Below, piece by piece: positions 35,888 to 43,570 of a stretch of DNA of 64,000 nucleotides (positions are counted from its first letter, which is position 1; each line of letters starts with the position of its first letter). The position numbers and the translations under genes were made by a program. This stretch comes from JADZAI01 sp047602465 (GTDB lineage: Bacteria > Pseudomonadota > Alphaproteobacteria > Micropepsales > Micropepsaceae). The notes under the pieces are model-generated. The model worked only from the letters and a program-made list of their open reading frames with translations. It had not been told where the DNA came from and ran no database searches. The stretch is from assembly GCA_047602465.1 (NCBI GenBank), contig JASGHF010000001.1:1054001-1118000 (forward strand), read 5' to 3'.

Positions 35888-36282
35888 CAGCCGACCTTGA
35901 AGAGCTCGACCTTGAAGACGAGCGTCTGGCGGCCGGGAATGCCGCCGGTGCCGCGCTCGCCATAGGCGAGGTTGTAGGGGATGGCGAATTCGAACGTGTC
36001 GCCTTCCTTCATGAGCTGGACGCCTTCGGTCCAGCCGGGGATGACCTGGTGGAGACCGAACGAGATGGTCTGGCCGCGCTTGTAGGAGCTGTCGAACTCC
36101 TTCCCGTTGATGAGCGTGCCGGCATAATGGACCTCGACCATCGAGCGGGGCCCGGGCTGCTTGCCGCCTTCGGGGCCTTCATTCAGCACGCGGTAGCGCA
36201 GGCCCGAGGCGGTCTGCTTCACGCCGTCCTTGGCGTCGTAGTCGGCGAGGAACTGGGCGTTGTCGGCATCGGAGAGAGACAT
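35887..36282 (-). CDS. FKBP-type peptidyl-prolyl isomerase 2 (small)
   Basis: The protein has 131 residues from the ATG at 36282, preceded by AAGGA overlapping the chorismate mutase stop codon. It is a single FKBP domain with EVHYAGTLINGKEFDSSY and IPYNLAYGERGTGGIPGRQ and a short N-terminal helix. It lacks a signal or membrane segment, so it is probably cytoplasmic, in contrast to the two flanking membrane-anchored paralogs. Confidence 0.9.
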   Translation of the reverse strand: MSLSDADNAQFLADYDAKDGVKQTASGLRYRVLNEGPEGGKQPGPRSMVEVHYAGTLINGKEFDSSYKRGQTISFGLHQVIPGWTEGVQLMKEGDTFEFAIPYNLAYGERGTGGIPGRQTLVFKVELFKVG

Positions 36283-36290
36283 CGTTGTCC

Positions 36291-36596
36291 TTAGGGTTTG
36301 GCCGCCGAGGCGGTCTTGATTTCTTCGTGGTGGCGGATGACCTCGCGGACGATGAAGTTCAGGAACTTCTCCGCGAAATCGGGGTCGAGATTGGATTCGG
36401 TGGCGAGCGCCCGGAGGCGCGCGATCTGGCGCTGTTCGCGCGCCGGGTCGGCGGCCGGCAGCCCCCTGGCCGCCTTCAGCTCGCCCACGCGCTTGGTGCA
36501 TTTGAAGCGTTCGGCCAGCAGATGGATCAGCGCCGCATCGAAATTGTCGATGCTTTCGCGCAGCTCCAGCAGTTGCGGGTCAGGCGCGCCGGTCAC
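36291..36596 (-). CDS. Chorismate mutase (AroQ class)
   Basis: The 101-residue all-helical protein starts at a GTG (36596) overlapping the previous stop as GTGA. LRESIDNFDAALIHLLAERF is helix 1, followed by KRVGELKAARGLPAADPAREQRQ with the lysine and arginine that bind chorismate, and a final helical segment. It converts chorismate to prephenate for Phe/Tyr synthesis. Its placement between FKBP genes is unusual; aroC is elsewhere in the window. Confidence 0.9.
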   Translation of the reverse strand: MTGAPDPQLLELRESIDNFDAALIHLLAERFKCTKRVGELKAARGLPAADPAREQRQIARLRALATESNLDPDFAEKFLNFIVREVIRHHEEIKTASAAKP

Positions 36597-37249
36597 GGAT
36601 CGACCTTGATCAGCTCGATCTTGAAGACGAGCGTCTGGCGCGGCGGGATGTTGCCGCGGCCGGCCTCGCCATAGCCGAGCGTATAGGGCAGCGCGACCTG
36701 CCAGGTGTCGCCTTCCTTCATCATCGGCAGAATCTCCAGCCAGCCGGGGATGAGGCCCTGGAGCGGGAAGGTCGCCGGTTCGCCGCGTTCATAGGACGAG
36801 TCGAAGATCGTGCCGTCGATGAAGGCGCCCGAGTAATGCACCGTGACGGTCGAGGTCGGCGTCGCCTGCTTGGCGTCGGCGGGGGCTTCCTTCTCGACCC
36901 TGTACATGGCGCCCGAGGGCAGCTTCACGACGCGGTCCTGCCTGGCGAAGTCGGCCAGGAACTCGGCGTTCTTCTCGTCGGTGAGCTTGTCCATATCGAG
37001 CTGGACCGTCGGCTCGTGCTGTTCGCCAGTGAGCATGGCGACGAGCTGCTGGAACTGCTGACCCTGGGTCGCGACATCCTTCTTGACCTCGCCGATGACG
37101 CGGGTCGTGTCGGTCTGCTGCTTCTTGAGCGTTTCGACCTGGCCCTTGAGCGAGGCCACCTCGCCGTTCACGCGCTCGGTCGTCATGTAGGTGTAGGCGC
37201 CGGCGCCGATGGCGGCGACCAGCGCGAGGATCGAGAAGATGCGGTCCAT
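36593..37249 (-). CDS. Membrane-anchored FKBP-type peptidyl-prolyl isomerase 3
   Basis: The protein has 218 residues from the ATG at 37249; the very long in-frame extension to 39172 is antisense over the NUDIX and Hsp70 genes and is rejected. It has a signal anchor (5-20), a coiled-coil-like stretch (27-75) and an FKBP domain with VTVHYSGAFIDGTIFDSSY and LPYTLGYGEAGRGNIPPRQ. It is the first gene of the FKBP operon. Domain plan is similar to isomerase 1, suggesting duplication. Confidence 0.9.
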   Translation of the reverse strand: MDRIFSILALVAAIGAGAYTYMTTERVNGEVASLKGQVETLKKQQTDTTRVIGEVKKDVATQGQQFQQLVAMLTGEQHEPTVQLDMDKLTDEKNAEFLADFARQDRVVKLPSGAMYRVEKEAPADAKQATPTSTVTVHYSGAFIDGTIFDSSYERGEPATFPLQGLIPGWLEILPMMKEGDTWQVALPYTLGYGEAGRGNIPPRQTLVFKIELIKVDP

Positions 37250-37354
37250 CAGGTCCAAAAAGCCCGGTTGGTTCAGAGGAAGGCCGCCATAAAGCATGGG
37301 GCGGCGGGTTTTGCACCCCTTGGCGGCGGCCGAATCCGGGGGCATCACGCATCC

Positions 37355-37774
37355 ATGACCGATCCTGCCCGCCGCCCCGTCGCGTGCGTCGGCGCCCTTG
37401 TGTGGCGCGGCGACGAAATCCTGCTGATCCGGCGGGGCAAGCCCCCCCGGCAGGGACACTGGTCGATCCCCGGCGGGCGGATCGAGTTCGGGGAGATGAT
37501 GCGCTACGCCGCCGGACGCGAGGTGATGGAGGAGACGGGGTGCGAGGTGGAGATCGCCGAATTGTGCGACGTGGTCGATTCGGTGGAGGAAGGCATCCAC
37601 GCGGTGCTGATCGATTTCAACGCGCGCTGGCTGTCGGGCGAGCCGGTGGCCGGGGACGACGCGACCGAGGCGCGGTTCGTGAAGTTCGAGGACATCCGCG
37701 ACTACGTCACCTGGGCCGAGACGCTGCGCGTCATTCGCCTGAGCGCGAAGCAGATGGGGATATCGCCGGCCTGA
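37355..37774 (+). CDS. NUDIX hydrolase
   Basis: The protein has 139 residues from the ATG at 37355, divergent from the FKBP operon across 105 nt. The Nudix box is complete at residues 41-63 (G-x5-E-x7-REVMEETG). IPGGRIEFGE preceding it and the ADP-ribose-type length suggest a nucleoside-diphosphate-sugar or oxidised-nucleotide pyrophosphohydrolase; the substrate is not determinable. Confidence 0.9.
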   Translation: MTDPARRPVACVGALVWRGDEILLIRRGKPPRQGHWSIPGGRIEFGEMMRYAAGREVMEETGCEVEIAELCDVVDSVEEGIHAVLIDFNARWLSGEPVAGDDATEARFVKFEDIRDYVTWAETLRVIRLSAKQMGISPA

Positions 37775-37795
37775 GATCGATCCGTGTAAAGAGAA

Positions 37796-37821
37796 ATGGC
37801 CGGACGTCACCGTCCGGCCAT
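37796..37821. terminator. Perfect 11-bp palindrome after NUDIX gene, terminator-like
   Basis: ATGGCCGGACG (37796-37806) and CGTCCGGCCAT (37811-37821) are exact complements around a TCAC loop, 22 nt after the NUDIX stop. Only CCTT follows, so intrinsic termination is uncertain. The arm resembles the ATGGCCGG arms of the dispersed hairpins at 40501 and 41209, so it may belong to that repeat family. Confidence 0.6.
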
Positions 37822-37915
37822 CCTTATGACGCGCCAGTTGTAGCACGCAAAAAACAGTCTGGCGAGGGGGCGAAATTCGCCATAGCTGGGCGGTCTTCTT
37901 GAACGGGGACATGAG

Positions 37916-39169
37916 ATGACCACCGCATGCGGACTTGATTTCGGCACCTCCAATTCGGCCATCGGGCTGATGCAGGACGGGCGCCCCACCCTCGCGACGC
38001 TGGAAGGCGGCGCGGCGCTGATGCCGAGCGCCATCTTCTTCGACTTCGAGCAGAACAGGCCGCTGTTCGGGGCGGAGGCCATCGACACCTATATGTGCCA
38101 AGTGGAAGGCCGGCTGATGCGGGCGCTGAAATCCATCCTGGCGACGCCGCTGGTGAAGGAGGCGACGCTGCTGAAGACGCAGCGCATCACCTTTGAAGCC
38201 GTGATCGGGCTGTTCGTCGCGGAGATGAAGGCGCGGGCCGAGGCGGCGGCGGGGAAGCCCATCGACGCGGTGGTGCATGGCCGGCCGGTGCATTTCGTCG
38301 ACGGAGACGCGGCGGCGGACAGGTTCGCGGAGGATACGCTGCGCGTCATCGCCGAGAGCAAGGGGTTCAAGCATGTCAGCTTCCAGTACGAACCGCTGGC
38401 GGCGGCGCGCGACTATGAACGGCGGATCGAGGCGGAGACGCTGGCGCTGATCTGCGATATCGGCGGCGGCACGTCGGACTTTTCGGTCATTCGCCTCAGC
38501 CCCGAACGCCGGGCGAAGGCGGAGCGGAAGGATGACATTCTGGCGAATTTCGGCATCCGCCTGGGCGGTACGGATCTGGACCGGCATCTTTCCATGGAGG
38601 CGGCGATGCCGATGCTGGGCCTGGGGAGCAGCCTGCACACCAAGAATTTGCCGATGCCGCGGCAGCTCTATGCGGACCTGGCGCACTGGCCGAGCATCAA
38701 CCAGCTCTACACGCCCGCGACGGCGCGCATGGTGCGCGAGCTGGAGGCGGATGCGGTGGAGCCGGCGAAGGCGAAGCGGTTGCGGACGGTGATCGACAGG
38801 CGGCTGGGGCACCGGCTGGCGTTCAGCGTGGAGGCGGCGAAGATCGCCCTGTCGGGGGCGGACGAGGCGCCGATCGGGATGGGGTTCATCGAGGAGGGCC
38901 TTAGCGCGCCTGCATCTCGCGACGGGTTCGAGGATGCGGTGCAGACCGAGCGGGCGCGCATGGCGGCGGCGGTGGCCGAGACGCTGAAACGCGCAGGCAC
39001 GGGCGCGGAGGAGATCGGCACGGTGTTCCTGACGGGCGGGTCGAGCCGGGTGCCGGTGCTGCGGAAGGCCATCGCCAGCGTCGTCAGCCCCAACAAGTTC
39101 CGGGCCGGCGACGACATGCTGTCGGTGGCGATGGGCCTGACCGAAGAGGCGCGGCTGCGGTACGGGTGA
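37916..39169 (+). CDS. Short Hsp70-family protein (YegD-like)
   Basis: The 417-residue protein contains only the actin/Hsp70-type ATPase fold: GLDFGTSNSAIGL (phosphate 1), ICDIGGGTSDFSVI (phosphate 2) and VFLTGGSSRVPVLRKAI (adenosine motif). The substrate-binding domain of DnaK is missing, which matches YegD. Its role is unknown. It is transcribed toward the SDR gene with a 56-nt gap containing a good ribosome site. Confidence 0.88.
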   Translation: MTTACGLDFGTSNSAIGLMQDGRPTLATLEGGAALMPSAIFFDFEQNRPLFGAEAIDTYMCQVEGRLMRALKSILATPLVKEATLLKTQRITFEAVIGLFVAEMKARAEAAAGKPIDAVVHGRPVHFVDGDAAADRFAEDTLRVIAESKGFKHVSFQYEPLAAARDYERRIEAETLALICDIGGGTSDFSVIRLSPERRAKAERKDDILANFGIRLGGTDLDRHLSMEAAMPMLGLGSSLHTKNLPMPRQLYADLAHWPSINQLYTPATARMVRELEADAVEPAKAKRLRTVIDRRLGHRLAFSVEAAKIALSGADEAPIGMGFIEEGLSAPASRDGFEDAVQTERARMAAAVAETLKRAGTGAEEIGTVFLTGGSSRVPVLRKAIASVVSPNKFRAGDDMLSVAMGLTEEARLRYG

Positions 39170-39225
39170 CAAGCCCGGCCGGGGCTGGCAGGTTCCCCCC
39201 GCACAAAAATTGGGAGGATGAATCC

Positions 39226-40011
39226 ATGGCTTTCAAACCTTTCGACCTGACCGGCAAGGTGGCGCTGATCACCGGCGGCAATGGCGGGATCGGGCTTGGC
39301 TTCGCGGAAGGGCTGGCGGCGTCGGGCGCGGATATCGCGATCTGGGGCACCAATGAGGCGAAGAACCAGGCGGCGGTGGAGAAGATCGCGGCGCTGGGCG
39401 TGAAGGCCAAAAGCTGGAAGGTCGACGTTTCGAAAGAAGAAGAAGTCGTCGCGGCGATGGCCGGGACGATCGCCGAGATGGGCCGGGTGGACAGCGTGTT
39501 CGCCAATGCGGGCATCGGCGTGCGCGAGAAATCGATGCTGACCATCACCACGGAGAATTTCCGCAAGGTGATGGGCGTGAATGTCGAGGGCGTGTTCTGG
39601 ACGATGCGCGAAGCGGCCAAGCACATGGTCGCGCGCTGGGAAGCGGGCGACCGTTCGGGCGGGTCGATCGTCGGGGTCGCCTCGCTGGCGGCAGTGCATG
39701 GGCCGGCGCGCAACCAGCATTACGCGGCGTCGAAAAGCGCGGTGATCGGGCTGATCAAATCGACGGCGACGGAGCTGGCGCGGTATGGCGTGCGCGCCAA
39801 CGCCATTCTGCCGGGGTGGATCGCGACCGACATGACGGCGGGCGGACAGGCCGACGACAAGTTCAACAAGCAGGTGATCGGCCGCGTGCCGATGCGCCGC
39901 TGGGGCCAGCCGGAAGATTTCAGCGGCATCGCGATCTATCTCGCGAGCGACGCCTCCAGCTTCCACAGCGGCGACAGCTTCCTGATCGACGGCGCCTACG
40001 CGCTCTACTAA
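39226..40011 (+). CDS. Short-chain dehydrogenase/reductase
   Basis: The protein has 261 residues from the ATG at 39226, preceded by GGGAGG 8 nt upstream. VALITGGNGGIGLGFAEGL is the cofactor motif, NAG is kept, and the catalytic pair lies in HYAASKSAVIG (Y-x3-K). The end RRWGQPEDFSGIAIYLASDASSFHSGD matches 2-deoxygluconate/3-oxoacyl-ACP-type SDRs. The substrate is unknown. Confidence 0.9.
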   Translation: MAFKPFDLTGKVALITGGNGGIGLGFAEGLAASGADIAIWGTNEAKNQAAVEKIAALGVKAKSWKVDVSKEEEVVAAMAGTIAEMGRVDSVFANAGIGVREKSMLTITTENFRKVMGVNVEGVFWTMREAAKHMVARWEAGDRSGGSIVGVASLAAVHGPARNQHYAASKSAVIGLIKSTATELARYGVRANAILPGWIATDMTAGGQADDKFNKQVIGRVPMRRWGQPEDFSGIAIYLASDASSFHSGDSFLIDGAYALY

Positions 40012-40368
40012 GGCAGGCGCGGGCCTCTGCTGCGCCCGGTGGAGGCGGCAGAGGCTGTTTGCCAGCGCGCAGAGGGCGCGGATCTCCGCCAGTTCGATGC
40101 GCCAGGCGGCTCGGATGGCCCGCGCCTCTGCCGAGCGGCGGCCATGGGTGCGGGCATTCGTGTTGCCGGGCTGGCCGCCGCGTTTGCGGCACGGGGCGCA
40201 TTCGTTGGTGCGCGCGGCGTATTCGTTCGCCGGTTTTTTGCGATTTCCGGCCGGGCGGCGGATGCGGCGGCCGTGTTTCAGCGCATTGCGGTTGCCCGGC
40301 TGACCGCCACGGCGGCGGGGCGTATATTCGTTGGCGCGCGCGGCGCATTCGTCTGCCGGAATTTTCAT
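40012..40368 (-). CDS. Small basic protein with duplicated GGQPGN-NA-HG motif, stop not resolved
   Basis: The ATG at 40368 is preceded by a strong purine-rich ribosome site (GAGGAGAGGGGG). The next about 119 codons encode a very basic protein with two copies of a 42-residue unit, each ending RGGQPGN-NA-HGRR, followed by a helix with AEIRALCALANSLCRLHR. Similar GGQPGN motifs occur in small phage-terminase-like or DNA-binding proteins. The frame has no stop until 38707, deep inside the SDR gene on the other strand; tandem TAG codons at 40010-40005 lie one base out of frame. It may therefore be frameshifted. I give the end at the SDR boundary; the true end is unknown. Confidence 0.5.
40141..40366. 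repeat. Two-copy tandem repeat of about 126 nt inside the GGQPGN gene
   Basis: Bases 40201-40236 match 40327-40362 with few substitutions (offset 126), and 40141-40190 match 40270-40318 after a one-codon shift. The copies keep the reading frame, and most differences are at codon positions that preserve GGQPGN and HGRR, suggesting a coding duplication rather than a neutral repeat. Confidence 0.7.
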
Positions 40369-40489
40369 CGCGCCCCCTCTCCTCCTCACTACAAGCGCGC
40401 GTGTGCGGCGCCGGGAATGAGGAATATATGCCTTTCCGGGCCGGCGCAAGGGTTTGTGGGTTTATTTTCCTTGTGTGATCTCCAGCCCC

Positions 40490-40526
40490 GGAAGGCGTGG
40501 ATGGCCGGTCTTCGCCGGCCATGACA
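40490..40526. repeat. Dispersed hairpin repeat, copy A
   Basis: GGAAGGCGTGG is followed by ATGGCCGG (40501-40508), a TCTTCG loop and CCGGCCAT (40515-40522), then GACAG. The same plan recurs at 41200-41236. It lies in the 267-nt region between the GGQPGN gene and the exported protein gene, where I see nothing else besides the ribosome site. Confidence 0.7.
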
Positions 40527-40635
40527 GTTGGCGGGGGGCGGAGATCGCGGCGGCGCGAGGAGCCGGCGCCGTTTCGCGCTGCGCCCAGGTGAACCAATCG
40601 CCGCGCCGGGCGTTGCAGAACAGGAGGGTTTTGCG

Positions 40636-41118
40636 ATGCGGGCGTTGGGTCTGGCCATCTTCAGCTTGCTGAGCGCGGGCGGCGCGGCAGCCGCCGAGCC
40701 GCCGGTGGTGGGCGAGGTGTCGCTGCGCGAATTGCAGGCGGTGGTTGCGCCGGAAGCCTCGTATGCGCTGGATGAGCGCTGGTCGGTGGACGTGGCGCGC
40801 GATGCGGGCGCGCCGGCGGAGGCCTATGTGCCCGGCACGGCGATCGACGCGGCGCGGCCGCGTTCGCGGCTGGTGCTGTCGCTGTCGCTGGCTCACCCGG
40901 AAGCGCGGCTGCGGCCTTATCTCGGCGCGGGCGTGGAGGAGGCCGAGTTCGAGCGGTTCGGCCCGGCGCGTCCCTACCAGACCGGCGGCAACGACCTGGC
41001 GAATTTCGCGGCGACCGTGGTGGGCGGGTTCGACATGGACGCGGGCGAAGGCTGGAGCCTGAAATTCAAGGCCGACACGAAGAAGGTCGGACTGGGGATG
41101 AAGCTGGAGCTGAATTGA
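40636..41118 (+). CDS. Exported hypothetical protein, possible outer-membrane barrel
   Basis: The protein has 160 residues from the ATG at 40636, with CAGGAGG 8 nt upstream. A signal peptide ends near GGAAAAEP. The mature part alternates polar and hydrophobic residues, with strands such as RLVLSLSLAHPEARLRPYLG and a closing KFKADTKKVGLGMKLELN, as in small outer-membrane or periplasmic beta-barrel proteins. I do not recognise a family. It is followed by two strong palindromes. Confidence 0.75.
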   Translation: MRALGLAIFSLLSAGGAAAAEPPVVGEVSLRELQAVVAPEASYALDERWSVDVARDAGAPAEAYVPGTAIDAARPRSRLVLSLSLAHPEARLRPYLGAGVEEAEFERFGPARPYQTGGNDLANFAATVVGGFDMDAGEGWSLKFKADTKKVGLGMKLELN

Positions 41119-41150
41119 GGGCGGGGCTTGCCGGCGATGCGCGCCCGTTG

Positions 41151-41186
41151 GCCGTCGACGGTCGGCGAAGGCCGACCGTCGACGGC
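41151..41186. repeat. Perfect 16-bp palindrome, GAAG loop
   Basis: GCCGTCGACGGTCGGC (41151-41166) and GCCGACCGTCGACGGC (41171-41186) are exact complements around GAAG. Each arm itself contains a GTCGAC palindrome. It lies between the exported protein and the end of the convergent glyS and could act as a bidirectional terminator or a REP-like element. No T-tract follows. Confidence 0.8.
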
Positions 41187-41199
41187 TTCGCCACTCGCC

Positions 41200-41236
41200 A
41201 AGGCGTGGATGGTCCGCCTTCGCGGACCATGACAAG
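41200..41236. repeat. Dispersed hairpin repeat, copy B
   Basis: AAGGCGTGG is followed by ATGGTCCGC (41209-41217), a CTTC loop and GCGGACCAT (41222-41230), then GACAA. The layout equals copy A at 40490-40526, but the stem carries compensatory changes (TCCGC/GCGGA instead of CCGG/CCGG), so pairing is preserved while the sequence changes. This supports selection or mobilisation as a hairpin. Confidence 0.75.
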
Positions 41237-41262
41237 TGGATGCAGCCGGCTGGTCCTGCCCT

Positions 41263-43570
41263 CTAGCCTTCGATTTTGGAGAAGTCGGCGACGAGGCCTG
41301 CCGCCTGCTTGATGCGGGCGAGGAGGTTGAGGCGGTTGGCGCGGACGGATCTGTCGTCGTCGTTGACCTTCACCTTGTCGAAGAAGGCATCGACCGGGGC
41401 GCGCAGGGCCGCGAGGGCGGTCATGGCGCTGGCGAAGTCTTCCTTGCCGATGGCCGCTTCGATGCGCGGTAGGACGGCGTCGATGGCGGTGGCGAGGGCC
41501 TTCTCTTCCGGTGCGGTGAGGAGGCTGGCGTTGACGTCGGCGGCGTAGGTGGCGCCGTCTTTCTTTTCCTCGATGCGGAGGATGTTGGCGGCGCGCTTGG
41601 TGCCGGCGAGGAGGTTCTTGCCGTCTTCGGTCGCGAGGAAGGCCTGGAGGGCTTCGACGCGGCGGACGAGGCGAACCAAATCATCTTCGCCATGCTGCGA
41701 CGTCGCAATGGCATCGATCAGATCGTGGCGCGATCCCTTCTCACGGAGAGCGACCTTGAGCCGATCCGCAAGAAAATCGCCAACTTCCTGTGCGGTTCGC
41801 CAGCTCCGAGCCCAGCCGGGCGACGGCTTGCTTGGAGGCTTCAGCGTTGCGCGTCCTGCCAAGTGGATTTCTTCGGCGAGAGCGGCAATATCGGAGGCAG
41901 CAGAAGCCTTGGAGCCGCCATTCGTCAGCGCATCGCGCGCCGATACTAGTTCCGGGTCGCTACCTGCATAGTCCGCTACAATGCTGTGCCAGTGTGGCCA
42001 AAGAATCTTTTCGCCAAATGTTTCATCGAAAAGGTCGCGCCTTCCCAGCCGCAGTTCGTTTTCGAGAATGATCCTGACCACGCCGAGCGCCGCGCGGCGC
42101 AGCGCGAAGGGGTCTTTTGAGCCCGTCGGTTTCTCGTCGATGGCGAAGAAGCCGACGAGGGTGTCGAGTTTGTCGGCCAGCGCCACGGCGATGGCGACCT
42201 TGTTGGTGGGGACGGAGTCCGTCGGCCCTTGCGGGCGGTAGTGGTTGGCGATGGCGTCGGCGACGTCATCGGGGAGGCCTTCGTGGCGGGCGAGGTAGCC
42301 GCCGATAGTGCCCTGCACTTCCGGGAATTCGCCGACCGTGCCGGAGACGAGATCGGCTTTCGCGAGGCGCGCGGCCAGCTTCGCGTGTTCGGCATTCGCG
42401 CCGATCTTTTCGGCGATTTCGCCGGCGAGGCGCTCGATGCGCTTCACGCGGTCGGACTGGGTGCCGAGCTTGGCGTGGAAGACGATGTGGTCGAGCTTGG
42501 GCAGGCGGTCGGCGAGCGTGACAGCCTTGTCGTTGTCCCAGAAGAATTTGGCGTCCGACAGGCGGGCGCGCAGGACGCGCTCGTTGCCGGCGATGATGGC
42601 CTTGCCGCCGTCGCGGGCTTCGAGGTTGGAGACGATGAGGAATTTGGCGGCGAGTTTTCCGGCCTGCGCTGCCCCACCCGTCTCGCTGCGCGAGCCACCC
42701 TCCCCTGAAGGGGAGGGATGGGATTCGGTGAGCGCGAAGTATTTCTGGTTCTTGCGCATCGTGCCGATGAGGACTTCCTGCGGCACTTCAAGGAACGCGG
42801 GATCGAAGGCGCCGGTGAGGACGACCGGGTATTCGACGAGGCCTGCGACCTCTTCCAGCAATTCGTCGTCGTCGAGGAAAGCGAGGCCGGCATCGGCGGC
42901 GGCGCGTTCGGCCTGTTCGTCGATGATCTGCATGCGCTCGGCGCGATCCAGAATGACGCGGCGTTCGCGCAGCTTCATTTCGTAGTCGGCGAAATCGGAA
43001 ACCTGGAACGGCTCGTTCGCCATCTGGCGGTGGCCGCGCGTAACGTTGGACGCCGTGAGGCCGGCGATTTCGACCGGCACGATGGCCCCGTCGAAGAGGC
43101 AGAGGATGGAGCGCAGCGGGCGCACCCACTGAAGGCCGGAAGCCTCCCACTTCATGGATTTCGGCCAGGGGAAGGCGCGGATGGTTTCAACGACCGCCTC
43201 GGCGATGAGAGCGGGCGCGGGGCGGCCGTCCTTCTCGATCTTCGCGATGTAGAAATCGCCCTTGGGGTCGGCCTGGACTGCAAGCTGGTCTTTGGTGAGG
43301 CCGGTTTTTTTCAGGAAGCCGTCGAGCGCGGCGGGCGGCGCTGAGGTGCGCGGGCCTTTGAGTTCTTCAGCCACCGCAGCGGAAGCGGCGGGGAGGTCTT
43401 CGATCAGCAGCGCTAGGCGGCGCGGCGTGACGTGGACGGTGGCGTCAGCGACGGTGAGGCCGCGCTCGGCGAGGCCCTTGAGCATCAGGCGCTTCGAGAT
43501 CCTCCGCCGCCTGCTTCTGCATGCGGGCGGGGATTTCTTCCTGGAAGAGTTCGAGGAGGAGCTGGGGCAT
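41263..43570 (-). CDS. glyS: Glycine-tRNA ligase beta subunit, with apparent frameshift
   Basis: The beta subunit of the tetrameric glycyl-tRNA synthetase provides tRNA binding through a DALR-type anticodon domain at its C-terminus. The start at 43570 overlaps the glyQ stop (TAATG) and encodes the canonical MPQLLLELFQEEIPARMQ. That frame reads correctly only to about codon 25, after which one extra base (near 43495) shifts it; the rest (740 codons from 43485) is in the next frame. Removing the base joins QAAEDL to KRLMLKGLAERGL as expected. The joined protein would be about 769 aa, longer than the usual roughly 700, partly because of a translated repeat (42668-42720). Because the enzyme is essential, an assembly error is likelier than a real mutation. 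Confidence 0.9.
42668..42720. repeat. Dispersed palindromic element inside glyS coding sequence
   Basis: This part of glyS encodes SHPSPSGEGGSRSETGG between YFALTE and GKLAAKF, two blocks that are normally almost adjacent. The DNA holds two palindromes, CTCGC-TGC-GCGAG (42682-42694) and CCCTCCCC-TGAA-GGGGAGGG (42698-42717). It matches my recollection of a common alphaproteobacterial intergenic repeat. The frame stays open through it. Confidence 0.75.

Noticed and set aside
37796..37821. Classical intrinsic terminator
   Set aside because: The stem is perfect but only two T residues follow, so it is listed with modest confidence and may be a repeat-family hairpin instead.
36593..39172. FKBP isomerase 3 as the C-terminus of an 859-residue protein
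   Set aside because: The extension upstream of 37249 runs antisense to the NUDIX and Hsp70 genes; the ATG at 37249 starts exactly at a signal anchor.
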